Positions 8,848 to 17,883 of a stretch of 64,000 nucleotides of DNA are shown here, in pieces (the stretch's first letter is position 1; each line of letters starts with the position of its first letter). The position numbers and the translations under genes were made by a program. This stretch comes from Gammaproteobacteria bacterium (GTDB lineage: Bacteria; Pseudomonadota; Gammaproteobacteria; Burkholderiales; Rhodocyclaceae), in NCBI GenBank assembly GCA_029289235.1, contig JARFTZ010000060.1, positions 85,425 to 149,424 on the forward strand, written 5' to 3'. The notes below the pieces were generated by a model, which did not search any database, was not told where the DNA came from, and worked only from the letters and a program-made list of their open reading frames with translations.

Positions 8848-9662
8848 CCGCGCGCGTACGCCGCCGCCCGCTGGAACAGCTCGTCGTCGGGGCGCACACC
8901 GGTATAAAGCGCAAACTGCTCGACGGCCTGGATGGCGAAGACTTCGGCGCCGGTGATCACCGGCTTGCCGAGCGCTCGGGCGCGGCGGATCAGCGGCGTT
9001 TCCGGCGGCAGCGCGACGACGTCGAAGACCACGCGGGCTGCCTTGACGGCTTCCTCGTCGAACGCCAGCGAGTCCGCTTCCGCGCCGCCTGCCATGCCGA
9101 TCGGCGTGACGTTGATCAGCAGGTCGGCCGTCGCTCCGCCCATCTCTGCCCGCCAGTCGAATCCGTAAAGACCGGCCAGCGCCCTCCCCACCCCTTCGTT
9201 GCGCGCCACGAGCGTGCCGTTGCAGAAACCGGCGTCGCGCAGCGCGCAGGCGACGGCCTTGGCCATACCGCCGCTGCCACGCAGGGCGAACGTGTAGTCG
9301 GACGGCACGTGATGTTCGGCGAACAGCTTGCGGATAGCGAGGTAATCGGTGTTGTAGGCCTTGAGATGGCCGGCGGTGTTGACGACCGTATTGACCGACT
9401 CGATGGCTTTTGCTGAGTCGTCCATCTCGTCAACCAGCGGAATCACCACCTCCTTGAACGGCATCGAGATCGCACAACCGCGAATGCCGAGCGCACGCAC
9501 ACCGCCGATCGCCGCTGGCAGATCAGTTGTCGTAAAGGCCTTGTAGAGATAGTCGAGCCCCAGCGCCTCGTACAGGTAGTTGTGGAAGCGCGTTCCGAAA
9601 TTGCTCGGGCGCGCGGCAAGGGAGATGCAGAGGGTCGTGTCCTTGGTGATCTGTCGGGTCAT
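8841..9662 (-). CDS. Shikimate dehydrogenase-like protein (SdhL type)
   Basis: 273 residues. It resembles the SdhL subgroup of shikimate dehydrogenases typified by Haemophilus HI0607. It starts with CISLAARPSNFGTRFHNYLY instead of the SxS shikimate motif of AroE. It keeps the catalytic Lys (SMPFKEVV) and Asp (AYNTDYLA) and a NADP loop GSGGMAKAV. The changed N-terminal motif argues against AroE's usual role and suggests another cyclitol or hydroxyacid substrate. CAGGAG supports the start. The AraC-family gene lies 7 bp upstream on the same strand. Confidence 0.82.
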   Translation of the reverse strand: MTRQITKDTTLCISLAARPSNFGTRFHNYLYEALGLDYLYKAFTTTDLPAAIGGVRALGIRGCAISMPFKEVVIPLVDEMDDSAKAIESVNTVVNTAGHLKAYNTDYLAIRKLFAEHHVPSDYTFALRGSGGMAKAVACALRDAGFCNGTLVARNEGVGRALAGLYGFDWRAEMGGATADLLINVTPIGMAGGAEADSLAFDEEAVKAARVVFDVVALPPETPLIRRARALGKPVITGAEVFAIQAVEQFALYTGVRPDDELFQRAAAYARGQ

Positions 9663-9669
9663 TTTCGGG

Positions 9670-10566
9670 TTACTCCTGCACGCGGGTTTGGGCGGTGTCG
9701 TTGCTCGGGCTGTTGCCGAAATAGCGTTTGAACTCGCGGCTGAACTGCGACAGGCTGGAATAGCCGACGCGGTTCGCCGCCGTGCTGGCGTTATGGTCGC
9801 CCTGCAGCATCAGCGCCCGCGCCTTGTGCAGACGGATGCTCTTGAGGTACTGCACAGGCGAGGTCGAAGTCACCGCCTTGAAGTTGTGGTGGAAGCTGGA
9901 GACGCTCATGTTCGCCTCGCGGGCCAGCGATTCGACGTCGAGCTCCTTGTGGTACTCCTGATGCACGCGCCGCAGCACGCGGGCGATCTGCCCGAAGCGG
10001 CTGTGCCGCGCGGCCACTGCGCGGAGCGCCCCGCCCTGCTCGCCGCGCAATACGTGGTAGGTGATCTCGCGCACGATGCCCGGCCCGAGAATGCGCGCGT
10101 CCATCGGCGCTTGCAGGCATTCGAGCAGGCGCACCGCGGCGCAGTCGAGGTCCTCGGTCAGCGGCGTGGCGTACAGGCCGCGCACCATTTCCGGCGGCGC
10201 ACGATCGTCCTCCATTTCCATCAGCAATTCGCCGAGCGCAACGGGATCGACGCGGATGCACAGGCCAAGCAGCGGCTCGTCCGGCGAAGCCTCCGTTTCG
10301 CATTCGAGCGGCAGCGGCACCGAAAGGACCAGGTAGTTGTTCGCGTCGTAGACGTAGGTCTGGTCGCCAAGAAAAACCCGCTTGCGCCCCTGGCCGATGA
10401 TGATGATGCTCGGCTCGTAGACGATCGGCTCGCGCGGCTTCGCGCCATTGACGCGGACGAAGCGCACCGCGTCAAGCCACGACTGTGTATAGCCCTCCTC
10501 TTTCGCCAGTTCGCCGAGCAGTTCGGCGATGCGCCCATCCGATTCCCATGGCTTCCATTGCTGCAT
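9670..10566 (-). CDS. AraC-family regulator with AraC_N (type II) sensor domain
   Basis: 298 residues. The N-terminal two thirds are the AraC_N cupin-like domain (PSIIIIGQGRKRVFLGDQTYVYD). The C-terminal about 95 residues carry two helix-turn-helix motifs (LDVESLAREANMSVSSFHHNFK and STAANRVGYSSLSQFSREFKR). It is divergent from the iron alcohol dehydrogenase gene and co-directional with sdhL. The E. coli arrangement yqhC (AraC_N regulator) next to yqhD (Fe-ADH) and an aldo/keto reductase is very similar, so an aldehyde-responsive activator is plausible by analogy. Confidence 0.88.
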   Translation of the reverse strand: MQQWKPWESDGRIAELLGELAKEEGYTQSWLDAVRFVRVNGAKPREPIVYEPSIIIIGQGRKRVFLGDQTYVYDANNYLVLSVPLPLECETEASPDEPLLGLCIRVDPVALGELLMEMEDDRAPPEMVRGLYATPLTEDLDCAAVRLLECLQAPMDARILGPGIVREITYHVLRGEQGGALRAVAARHSRFGQIARVLRRVHQEYHKELDVESLAREANMSVSSFHHNFKAVTSTSPVQYLKSIRLHKARALMLQGDHNASTAANRVGYSSLSQFSREFKRYFGNSPSNDTAQTRVQE

Positions 10567-10769
10567 AAAAAACTCCGCGCAGAAAAATCAGGCAAACATT
10601 CTGCACCAGATTTTTCTTAAAACGTGCCGTTCTGGAGAAAAAGGCAAACATGGGACAGAAATGTGTATTTGTATCGGTGCATCTGCCAACTAAGATAAAA
10701 AACGTTCGGCGCGGATGAGATCAACGGAAAGAATAAAAAGCGCCGCCATTTCACAAAAGGACAAACGCA

Positions 10770-11951
10770 ATGCAATTCAACCACTACATGCCCTCGCGGA
10801 TCTTCTTCGGCGCTGGCGCGCTCGACCAGCTCGGCAACGTGCCGCTGCCCGGCAAGAAGGCGCTGATCGTCATTTCCGCCGGCAAGTCGATGCGTCAGAA
10901 CGGCTACCTCGATCGCCTGATCGCCCTGCTCAAGAAGAATGGCGCGGAGAGCGTCGTCTTCGACAAGATCCAGCCGAACCCGATCAAGTCGCACGTAATG
11001 GAAGCCGCCGAACTCGCCCGCCAGAGCGGCTGCGACTTCGTCATCGGCCTTGGCGGTGGAAGCAGCATCGACTCGGCGAAGAGCATCGCCATGATGGCAA
11101 AGAACCCCGGCGACTACTGGGACTACATAGGCGGCGGCTCGGGCCAGGGCAAGCCGGTACTCAACGGCGCGCTGCCGATCATCGCCATCACCACCACCGC
11201 CGGCACCGGCACCGAGGCCGACCCGTGGACGGTGATCACCAAGGAGGAAACCAACGAGAAGATCGGCTACGGCAACGACCACACCTTCCCGCTGGTCTCG
11301 ATCGTCGACCCGGAGCTGATGCTTTCCGTGCCGCCGCACCTGACTGCCTACCAGGGCATGGACGCCTTCTTCCACGCCGCCGAGGGCGTGATCGCCACCT
11401 GCGCCTCGCCGATGAGCGACCTCTACGCGCTGAAAAGCATCGAGACCATCGCCCGCTGGCTGCCGGTGGCGGTCAAGGACGGATCGAACAAGGAAGCACG
11501 CGCGCAGATGGCCTTCGCCAACATGCTCTCCGGCTTCGTCGAATCGACCTCGTCGTGCACCTCCGAGCACTCGCTGGAGCACGCCCTGAGCGCGTACCAC
11601 CCGGACCTGCCGCACGGCGCCGGCCTGACGATCCTCTCGGTCGCCTACTTCGGCTTCTTCCTCGACAAGATCCCCGGCCACCTGTTCGAATCGATGGCGC
11701 GGGCGATGGGCGAGAATGTCGACGCCCTGCCGGCCAACGAGCGTCCGGCCGCGTTCATCACCGCGCTGAAGAAGCTGATCGCCGGCAGCGGGCTGGAAGG
11801 GTTGAAGATGTCCGACTACGGCATCCGCCGCGAGGAAATCCCGACCCTCGCGCAGAACGCCCGCGACACCATGGGCGGCCTGTTCGAACTCGATCGCCAC
11901 AAGCTCTCGCTGGAGGAAACGAAGCAGATCCTCGAAAACGCCTACCGGTAG
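10770..11951 (+). CDS. Iron-containing alcohol dehydrogenase
   Basis: 393 residues, typical length for group III metal alcohol dehydrogenases. It has the dinucleotide motif GLGGGSSIDSAKSIA near residue 95 and TTTAGTGTEADPWTVI. Metal ligands come from the DPELML Asp and the His residues of FFHAAEG, EHALSAYHPDLPHG. AAGGA precedes the ATG. It faces the AraC_N regulator and is followed, after a palindromic repeat, by an aldo/keto reductase. By analogy with yqhCD it probably reduces aldehydes; the sequence does not decide between alcohol oxidation and aldehyde reduction. Confidence 0.88.
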   Translation: MQFNHYMPSRIFFGAGALDQLGNVPLPGKKALIVISAGKSMRQNGYLDRLIALLKKNGAESVVFDKIQPNPIKSHVMEAAELARQSGCDFVIGLGGGSSIDSAKSIAMMAKNPGDYWDYIGGGSGQGKPVLNGALPIIAITTTAGTGTEADPWTVITKEETNEKIGYGNDHTFPLVSIVDPELMLSVPPHLTAYQGMDAFFHAAEGVIATCASPMSDLYALKSIETIARWLPVAVKDGSNKEARAQMAFANMLSGFVESTSSCTSEHSLEHALSAYHPDLPHGAGLTILSVAYFGFFLDKIPGHLFESMARAMGENVDALPANERPAAFITALKKLIAGSGLEGLKMSDYGIRREEIPTLAQNARDTMGGLFELDRHKLSLEETKQILENAYR

Positions 11952-11968
11952 AAAGGCGCTGAAATTGT

Positions 11969-12037
11969 CGTCACCCCGGCGCAGGCCGGGGCCCAGTTCG
12001 TCGAATTTTCTGGATTCCGGCCTGCGCCGGAATGACG
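11969..12037. repeat. Dispersed bipartite palindromic repeat, copy 1
   Basis: A 69-bp unit bounded by CGTCACCCCGGCG and CGCCGGAATGACG. Each end forms a CCGGC/GCCGG hairpin, and the whole unit is an imperfect inverted repeat. It is nearly the reverse complement of copy 3 at 35916-35984. It lies between the alcohol dehydrogenase and aldo/keto reductase genes and may act as a transcript stabiliser or weak terminator. Confidence 0.85.
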
Positions 12038-12108
12038 AATCTTCAATACATCAGCACTTCCTTAACACATCGCCGCACCGTACCGGCAACCCACCGCCAA
12101 GGACAGCC

Positions 12109-13149
12109 ATGACCACGACCGACTGGACGCCCTCCGCCACCCGTTACGACACGATGCCCTACCGGCGCGCCGGCCATAGCGGCCTGAAGCTGCCGGCGCT
12201 CTCGTTCGGGATGTGGCACAACTTCGGCCAGAGCGCCGACCCAACCAACGCACGCGCGTTGCTGCGGCGCGCCTTCGAACTCGGCATCACGCATTTCGAC
12301 CTGGCCAACAACTACGGCCCGCCGCCCGGAGCCGCCGAGGAGCTGTTCGGTCAAATCCTCGCCAGCGACTTCGCGCCGCACCGTGACGAACTGATCGTTT
12401 CCACCAAGGCCGGCTACCAGATGTGGCCCGGTCCGTACGGCATGGACGGCTCGCGCAAGCACCTGCTCGCCAGCCTCGACCAGAGCCTGAAGCGCATGAA
12501 GCTCGACTACGTGGATATCTTCTACTCGCACCGCTACGACCCGGACACGCCGCTCGAGGAAACGATGGGCGCGCTGGCCACCGCCGTGCAGCAGGGCAAG
12601 GCGCTGTATGTCGGCATTTCCTCCTATTCGGCGAAGAAGACGCGCGAGGCGGCGGCGATCCTCAAGCGAATGGGCGTGCCCTGCGTGCTGCACCAGCCCT
12701 CCTACTCGCTGCTCAACCGCTGGATCGAGGAAGACCTGCTCGACACGCTGCGCGACGAATCGATCGGCTGCATCGTCTTTTCGCCGCTGGCGCAGGGGTT
12801 GCTGACCGGCAAGTATCTCGCCGGCGTCCCGGCCGATTCGCGCAAGGCCAAGGGCGCCGCGTCGTTCCGCGACAACTACCTCGAACCGGCGACGCTGGAA
12901 CGGATTCGCCCGCTGATGGAGATCGCTGAATGGCGGGGACAAACGCTGGCGCAGATGGCGCTGGCCTGGGTGCTGCGCCAGCCGCAGGTCACCTCGGCAC
13001 TGATCGGCGCCAGCCGCATCAGCCAACTGGAGGAAAACGTCGCTGCGCTGCATCGACTCGACTTCTCCCCCGAGGAGTTGGCCGAAATCGACCGCTGGGC
13101 GAGCGACGCCAACCTGAACATCTGGGCGGCGTCGAGCAACGCGGGGTGA
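12109..13149 (+). CDS. Aldo/keto reductase (YghZ/Gpr-like)
   Basis: 346 residues from the ATG at 12109, which is preceded by AAGGA; an upstream in-frame extension runs through the palindromic repeat and is unlikely to be translated. The catalytic tetrad is visible: Asp and Tyr in DLANNYGPP, Lys in VSTKAGYQ, His in YSHRYDPD. The early LPALSFGMWHNFGQ and the long TKAGYQMWPGPYG loop match the YghZ (L-glyceraldehyde-3-phosphate reductase) subgroup. Together with the iron alcohol dehydrogenase it forms a likely aldehyde-detoxification pair. Confidence 0.88.
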   Translation: MTTTDWTPSATRYDTMPYRRAGHSGLKLPALSFGMWHNFGQSADPTNARALLRRAFELGITHFDLANNYGPPPGAAEELFGQILASDFAPHRDELIVSTKAGYQMWPGPYGMDGSRKHLLASLDQSLKRMKLDYVDIFYSHRYDPDTPLEETMGALATAVQQGKALYVGISSYSAKKTREAAAILKRMGVPCVLHQPSYSLLNRWIEEDLLDTLRDESIGCIVFSPLAQGLLTGKYLAGVPADSRKAKGAASFRDNYLEPATLERIRPLMEIAEWRGQTLAQMALAWVLRQPQVTSALIGASRISQLEENVAALHRLDFSPEELAEIDRWASDANLNIWAASSNAG

Positions 13150-13241
13150 TGCATGCGCTAAACCGACGAACAACAGTCGCCCGAAATACGGCCCGCGCCT
13201 TCGCGACCCCTCGGTGTTGACGCAATTCAAGTACCGCCCGC

Positions 13242-13258
13242 CTTAAGATTCGTTTAAG
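13242..13258 (+). promoter_or_regulatory. PmrA-box-like direct repeat upstream of beta-propeller/LtaS-like genes
   Basis: CTTAAG-ATTCG-TTTAAG matches the PmrA (BasR) consensus of two YTTAAG half sites spaced by 5 bp. A CACAAT sequence at 13275-13280 lies 16 bp downstream in the right place for a -10 element, so the box would overlap -35 as in known PmrA-activated promoters. A related box is at 33478-33494 before the other LtaS-like gene. Confidence 0.5.
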
Positions 13259-13298
13259 CTGCCCAAAGAAAAATCACAATTTCAGGGCGGTAACTTTG

Positions 13299-14171
13299 AT
13301 GCTGTCTTTCCCACTGTGGATCAAAATCACCAGGCTGAGGATTGCGCTTCTCCTTCTCGGTTTGGGAGCGTCCTCGTTTCTGACCTGGCAGCACTATTAC
13401 CCCGTTCAAGCCGAAGACGGCTGGTCGTTCAAGGTCTTTCTGGACGACATTCCCAAAGTCAGCGCCATGGTTGTTGACAGACAGGGCAACCTGTATATCT
13501 CCCAGGAATTCAATACACAAAAAGGGGGCGTGTTCCGGCTTCAAGCGGATGGCACCCGGCAGAACATCATGACCGGGCTGTCCAAACCGGATGGTCTGGT
13601 CTTGTTTCAGGATGGAGTCGCCGCCGGCCAGGAAGGCGGGAAACACCAACTTCTCTGGTGGAAAGAAGGGAAGATCGACCAACTTTTCGAGGGCAACAGT
13701 ATTGAAGGCCTTGCCAGCGATGGCCGCCACCTGTTCGCCGTCGAGGACGTGAAGCAACACGGCCGCTTACTGAAATACGATCCGGAAACAAAGGAAACAA
13801 CGACGCTACGTGACGGCCTGGACGAGCCTGAAGGAATTACGATCTGTCCGGACGGCAATGTTTTCTATACGGAAAAAAAGAAAGGCTGGATCAAGAGATA
13901 TCGCCCCGGCGGCAGTGATGAAATCGCCGTACGCAGCCTCCACGCTCCTTCCTTTCTCATGTGCAACAACGAGGGCTTATGGATAACCGAGGACCTGACA
14001 CACGGCGCTCGCCTGTTACGTCTGGACACCTCGGGAGCAACCCACATCATCCTCAAGAACCTTCGCTCTGCCCAAACCATCATCTCGATCGCCCCAGGAC
14101 ACTTCCTTATCGCGGAACAGGGGCGCGGACGTATCCTCGAACTGAATCGTCTCGCCAATGCAAAACACTAA
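13299..14171 (+). CDS. Membrane-anchored SMP-30/NHL-type beta-propeller protein
   Basis: 290 residues: an uncleaved signal anchor (about 10-32) followed by a periplasmic six-bladed propeller. Repeated blade motifs VDRQGNLYISQE, GLSKPDGLVLF, NSIEGLASDGRHLFAVED and LDEPEGITICPDGNVFYTE match SMP-30/gluconolactonase and strictosidine-synthase-like folds. A TTG at 13296 directly before the ATG is an alternative start. The last 14 bp overlap the LtaS-like gene, so the two are translationally coupled. Its substrate is unknown; metal-ligand Glu/Asp/Asn residues are present. Confidence 0.78.
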   Translation: MLSFPLWIKITRLRIALLLLGLGASSFLTWQHYYPVQAEDGWSFKVFLDDIPKVSAMVVDRQGNLYISQEFNTQKGGVFRLQADGTRQNIMTGLSKPDGLVLFQDGVAAGQEGGKHQLLWWKEGKIDQLFEGNSIEGLASDGRHLFAVEDVKQHGRLLKYDPETKETTTLRDGLDEPEGITICPDGNVFYTEKKKGWIKRYRPGGSDEIAVRSLHAPSFLMCNNEGLWITEDLTHGARLLRLDTSGATHIILKNLRSAQTIISIAPGHFLIAEQGRGRILELNRLANAKH

Positions 14172-16272
14172 TTCCTCCTCCAGAAGGCCACTTTTCACAC
14201 AAGCCCCCGCAAGCAAGCTGGAGATTGGCCTGAAGCAACATCTTCGGTTCACGGCATTGAGCATGCTGGTGCTGATGGCGATGTATTCGCTGCTGCGGCT
14301 GGCGTTGCTGGTCTACAACCGGGAGCAGATCGGGGGCGCAACGGCCGCTGTTCTGGCCGAGGCCTTTTTTAACGGCCTGCGCTTCGACTTGCGTCTCGCC
14401 GTCATCGCCAGCCTGCCGATGTTCCTCGCCATACCAAGTCTCCGCGCCATGTCGGCACGCAGCTTCTTTCGACTTTGGCTGACCATTTTTGCCAGCGTCA
14501 CGCTCTTCCTGGGAGTCATCGAACTCGATTTCTACCGGGAATTCAACCAGCGTTTGAATGCCCTGGTGTTCCAGTACCTCAAGGAAGACCCGAAAACGGT
14601 CGTGAGCATGATCTGGTACGGGTTTCCGGTAGTGCGCTACCTGCTGGCTTGGGCTCTGGCCTCCGTCATTCTGGCGTGGCTGTTCCGCGAGGTCGATCTG
14701 CGCACCCGCACCCGCCGTGACTTGGCGGCGATCCCGGCACCGTTGTCGACCAGGCTGCAAGCCAGGCTGCTCGCGTTTCTGGTGTGCGGCGTGCTGGCGG
14801 TGATTGCCTCGCGGGGCACCCTGCGCCAAGGCCCTCCTCTCCGCTGGGGCGACGCATTCACCACCGATTCGACCTTCGCCAATCAGCTTGGCCTGAATGG
14901 AACCCTGATGCTCGCATCAGCCGCAAAAAGTCTGATGTCCAGCCACCGGGACAACATCTGGAAAAGCGATCTGCCGCCGGCTGAAGCGCTGTCCGCGGTG
15001 CGCAAGATGCTCCTGACCGATAGCGACACGTTGGTCCGTGAAGACCAAGCCGCGATCCTCCGCAACTACACCCCCCCGGAGCAAGGCGTCCTCCCCGTCC
15101 GCAACGTTGTCGTGATCCTGCTGGAAAGCTTCGCCGGGCGTCATGTCGGCGTACTGGGCGGGCAAGGAAACATCACCCCGTATTTTGACAAGCTCGCCGC
15201 CGAAGGCTTGTTGTTCACCCGCTTTTTTGCCAACGGGACACACACGCATCAGGGAACGTTCGTCACCCTCGCCTGCTTCCCCAACCTGCCGGGTTTCGAG
15301 TACCTGATGCAAACCCCGGAGGGCAGCAACGATTTTTCGGGCCTGCCGCAGTTGCTCGGGGAGCGCCAGTTGGACAACCTGTATGTCTATAACGGCGATT
15401 TCGCCTGGGACAACCAGTCGGGATTCTTTGGCCGACAAGGGGTCACCAACTTCATCGGGCGATTCGATTACAAGAACCCGATTGTTTCCGACCCCACCTG
15501 GGGCGTCTCCGATCAGGACATGTTCGAGCGCGCCGCCGAGGAACTGGCGAAACGCAGCGGCGGAAAACCGTTCTATGCCATCCTGCAGACCCTGTCGAAC
15601 CACACGCCTTACGCCCTGCCGGAAAAATTGCCGGTGGAATCCGTTACCGGGCAGGGAGCGCTCGACGCGCATCTCACCGCGATGCGCTATTCCGACTGGG
15701 CGCTTGGACAGTTCTTCGAAAAGATCCGGAACGAACCCTACTTCAAGGAAACACTTTTTGTGCTTGTTGGCGACCATGGGTTTGGCGGTGGGGAGCAACT
15801 GACGGAAATGAATCTCGCGCGTTTCAATGTCCCGCTTCTGTTGATTGCTCCAGGAATTCAGCAAAAGTTCGGTACCACGCGCGACACTGTCGGAACGCAG
15901 GTCGATGTCGTACCCACCATCATGGGGCGACTGGGCGACAACGTCAGGCATCAATGCTGGGGCCGCGACCTGCTGAATCTCCCCGAAGGCGACCGCGGCT
16001 TCGGTGTCATCAAGCCGTCGGGAAGCGACCAGACGGTAGCGATCATCAGCGACAACAAGATTGTCGTCCAATCGAGATCGAAAGCCGTGAAATCCTATGA
16101 GTACCAGCTCTGGACCAATCCCCGGGCGAAGGAACTGAAGCACGATGAGCAGGAAGGCGAACTGAAGAAGAAGTTGGATGCCTTCATCCAGGTGGCTACG
16201 CGAAGCCTGCTGGACAATACGACGGGAGTTGATGACAACTCGCGCAAGAATGCGGTCGCCAAACTCCCCTGA
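14158..16272 (+). CDS. LtaS-like phosphoglycerol/phosphoethanolamine transferase family membrane protein
   Basis: 704 residues. About five N-terminal membrane helices (to about residue 215) precede a periplasmic alkaline-phosphatase-superfamily domain. Metal-site features are VVVILLESFAG (Glu), NGTHTHQGTFVTLACFPN with the Thr nucleophile region, and the C-terminal VGDHGFGG. This is the lipoteichoic-acid-synthase (LtaS/MdoB) family; Gram-negative members transfer phosphoglycerol or phosphoethanolamine to glycans or lipid A. It overlaps the propeller gene. The PmrA-like box upstream suggests envelope-stress control. Confidence 0.85.
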   Translation: MQNTNSSSRRPLFTQAPASKLEIGLKQHLRFTALSMLVLMAMYSLLRLALLVYNREQIGGATAAVLAEAFFNGLRFDLRLAVIASLPMFLAIPSLRAMSARSFFRLWLTIFASVTLFLGVIELDFYREFNQRLNALVFQYLKEDPKTVVSMIWYGFPVVRYLLAWALASVILAWLFREVDLRTRTRRDLAAIPAPLSTRLQARLLAFLVCGVLAVIASRGTLRQGPPLRWGDAFTTDSTFANQLGLNGTLMLASAAKSLMSSHRDNIWKSDLPPAEALSAVRKMLLTDSDTLVREDQAAILRNYTPPEQGVLPVRNVVVILLESFAGRHVGVLGGQGNITPYFDKLAAEGLLFTRFFANGTHTHQGTFVTLACFPNLPGFEYLMQTPEGSNDFSGLPQLLGERQLDNLYVYNGDFAWDNQSGFFGRQGVTNFIGRFDYKNPIVSDPTWGVSDQDMFERAAEELAKRSGGKPFYAILQTLSNHTPYALPEKLPVESVTGQGALDAHLTAMRYSDWALGQFFEKIRNEPYFKETLFVLVGDHGFGGGEQLTEMNLARFNVPLLLIAPGIQQKFGTTRDTVGTQVDVVPTIMGRLGDNVRHQCWGRDLLNLPEGDRGFGVIKPSGSDQTVAIISDNKIVVQSRSKAVKSYEYQLWTNPRAKELKHDEQEGELKKKLDAFIQVATRSLLDNTTGVDDNSRKNAVAKLP

Positions 16273-16298
16273 GAGATTCGTGCAGTAAGGGGGGCAAA

Positions 16299-16787
16299 TC
16301 AGACTGACACGTCATCGAGCTTTGCGCCGTGAACGTGTGAAAGATCCTGATCGAGCGCATCGGAGAGGTTCGACTTCACGGTCTGCAAGAGATCGGTAAG
16401 AAGCTCCTGCTGTTCGTCCGACAGGCCGCGCAGCATTTCCTCGCGGGCGTGCAGGATGACGCTCTCGACCTCGACCAGAAGTTGCCGCGCCTGCGAGGTG
16501 AGGTGAATGCTCCACAGGCGGCGATCGCCGGGAATCGGCCGCCGCTCGATCCATCCACTCTTCTCCACCTGGTCGATCAGCCGGCCGGCAGTGGATTTTT
16601 CGATTTCAAGTTCGTGGGATATCTGCGACTGCGACACCCCTTCGTGATTCGACAGGATCGCCAGGACCGACCACTGCGCGCGTGACAGGCCGAGGGGCTG
16701 CAAGCGACGGTCGATCAGTTTGCGCAACAAGCGCGCCGAATCGGTGAGAAGGAAACCGGCTCCGCGGTGGGAGTCATGGATGATCAT
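16299..16787 (-). CDS. MarR-family transcriptional regulator
   Basis: 162 residues with a winged helix: LSRAQWSVLAILSNHEG, SQSQISHELEIEKSTAGRLIDQVE as recognition helix, and ERRPIPGDRRLWSIHLT as wing, flanked by dimerisation helices. An upstream extension to 16886 is open, but GAGGTG just before the ATG at 16787 sets the start. It is convergent with the LtaS-like gene and divergent from the FadR-type gene. No target is evident; autoregulation and control across the 255-bp divergent region are possible. Confidence 0.88.
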   Translation of the reverse strand: MIIHDSHRGAGFLLTDSARLLRKLIDRRLQPLGLSRAQWSVLAILSNHEGVSQSQISHELEIEKSTAGRLIDQVEKSGWIERRPIPGDRRLWSIHLTSQARQLLVEVESVILHAREEMLRGLSDEQQELLTDLLQTVKSNLSDALDQDLSHVHGAKLDDVSV

Positions 16788-16929
16788 CGATGCACCTCGT
16801 TTTGGGACGCGCAATGATAGGTCCGGCCCACGCCGGTTGCCAACATTTACGCGATAAATTCGGGAGAGTCCGGCCAATCTGGCCATCCGTCGTATTCACC
16901 TCGCTGCCACTTCGGCCACTTTTGTTACG

Positions 16930-16976
16930 TTGGTTGCATTGCTTACGGTTGCTTTTCTTATGTTATGCTATCACAC
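16930..16976 (+). promoter_or_regulatory. 47-bp promoter block shared with the DUF4914 gene
   Basis: The block TTGGTTGC-A-TTGCTTAC ... TTTCTTATGTTATGCTATC ACAC differs at only four positions from 20905-20951. It contains a plausible -10 (TATGCT, 16964-16969) and several TTGC repeats that could be operator half sites. It lies 66 bp before the FadR-type ATG. The in-frame ATG inside it (16965) would overlap the -10 and is rejected as a start. Confidence 0.65.
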
Positions 16977-17042
16977 CGTGAACACCGCCACCACCTGTGG
17001 CCGCCCTCTTCCAGATGGCAACGCCGTTACCGCAACACGACC

Positions 17043-17873
17043 ATGCCTTTCGAATCCATCAGCAACCGCCGCCTGTACCGCCAGATCGCCCGGCAAATCA
17101 TCGACCTGATCGAAGCGGGAGAATACAAGCCCGGCGAACGTCTCCCCGCCGAACGCATACTGGCCGAACGACTGGCCGTGAGCCGGCCGACGGTGCGCGA
17201 AGCGCTTCTCGCCCTGGAGGTTGAAAACCGGGTGGAAATCCGCGGCGGTTCGGGCGTTTTCGTGCTGGACCGCCCCGCATCGGCCGCGGTTCCGCCAACC
17301 GCCCCCCATGACGTACACATTCCGGAACCGGTCGAACTGCTTCATGCCCGCAGTCTGATCGAACCCGAGATTGCCGCGCTGGCCGCGCAAAACGCTTTGC
17401 CGAAGCATTTGGCCGCGCTGGCCAAGGCCTTGGGCGACATGGTCTGCTGCTCGGCCAGAGACAGCAAACGGCTCGACCATGATCGAAAATTCCATTTCGC
17501 CCTTGCCGAAGCAGCCGGCAACGCCGCCCTGCTGCAGGCGCTGAAGGCGTTGTGGGGTTCAGGCGAACAGCCGGTCGATCCGTTTCCGGAACTCCTCTTC
17601 TACCCTGAGCAGCTTTGGCGACGCGCCATCATCGAGCACCGCGAAATCCTTGAGGCCGTCAAGCAAGGCGACGCCAAGGCTGCGCGACTGTCCATGCAGC
17701 GGCATTTGAAGAACATGCGCATCCGGCTCGCGTCGGACAAACGGGAACCTGGCCTGGCCGCGCAGACGTTCGGCGCGACGAAGCCCCCGCGCAAGGCCGA
17801 GCAGCATGTCGACGTGTTCCCTGCCGTCATCGAACTGGACAACTGGGCAATGCAGCCCGCCCGCACGGCCTGA
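17043..17873 (+). CDS. FadR-type GntR-family regulator
   Basis: 276 residues. The GntR winged helix (about 5-75) reads RLYRQIARQIIDLIEAGEY, LPAERILAERLAVSRPTVREAL and IRGGSGVFV. An all-helical FCD domain follows, with the metal-site pattern ARSLIEPEIAALAA, DRKFHFALAEAAGN and EHREILEAVKQGDAKAA. FCD regulators usually bind organic acids. Its promoter shares 47 bp with that of the DUF4914 gene 4 kb away, so both are likely targets of this protein. It is convergent with sbtB, with 10 bp between the stops. Confidence 0.88.
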   Translation: MPFESISNRRLYRQIARQIIDLIEAGEYKPGERLPAERILAERLAVSRPTVREALLALEVENRVEIRGGSGVFVLDRPASAAVPPTAPHDVHIPEPVELLHARSLIEPEIAALAAQNALPKHLAALAKALGDMVCCSARDSKRLDHDRKFHFALAEAAGNAALLQALKALWGSGEQPVDPFPELLFYPEQLWRRAIIEHREILEAVKQGDAKAARLSMQRHLKNMRIRLASDKREPGLAAQTFGATKPPRKAEQHVDVFPAVIELDNWAMQPARTA

Positions 17874-17883
17874 CGACAGTGCC

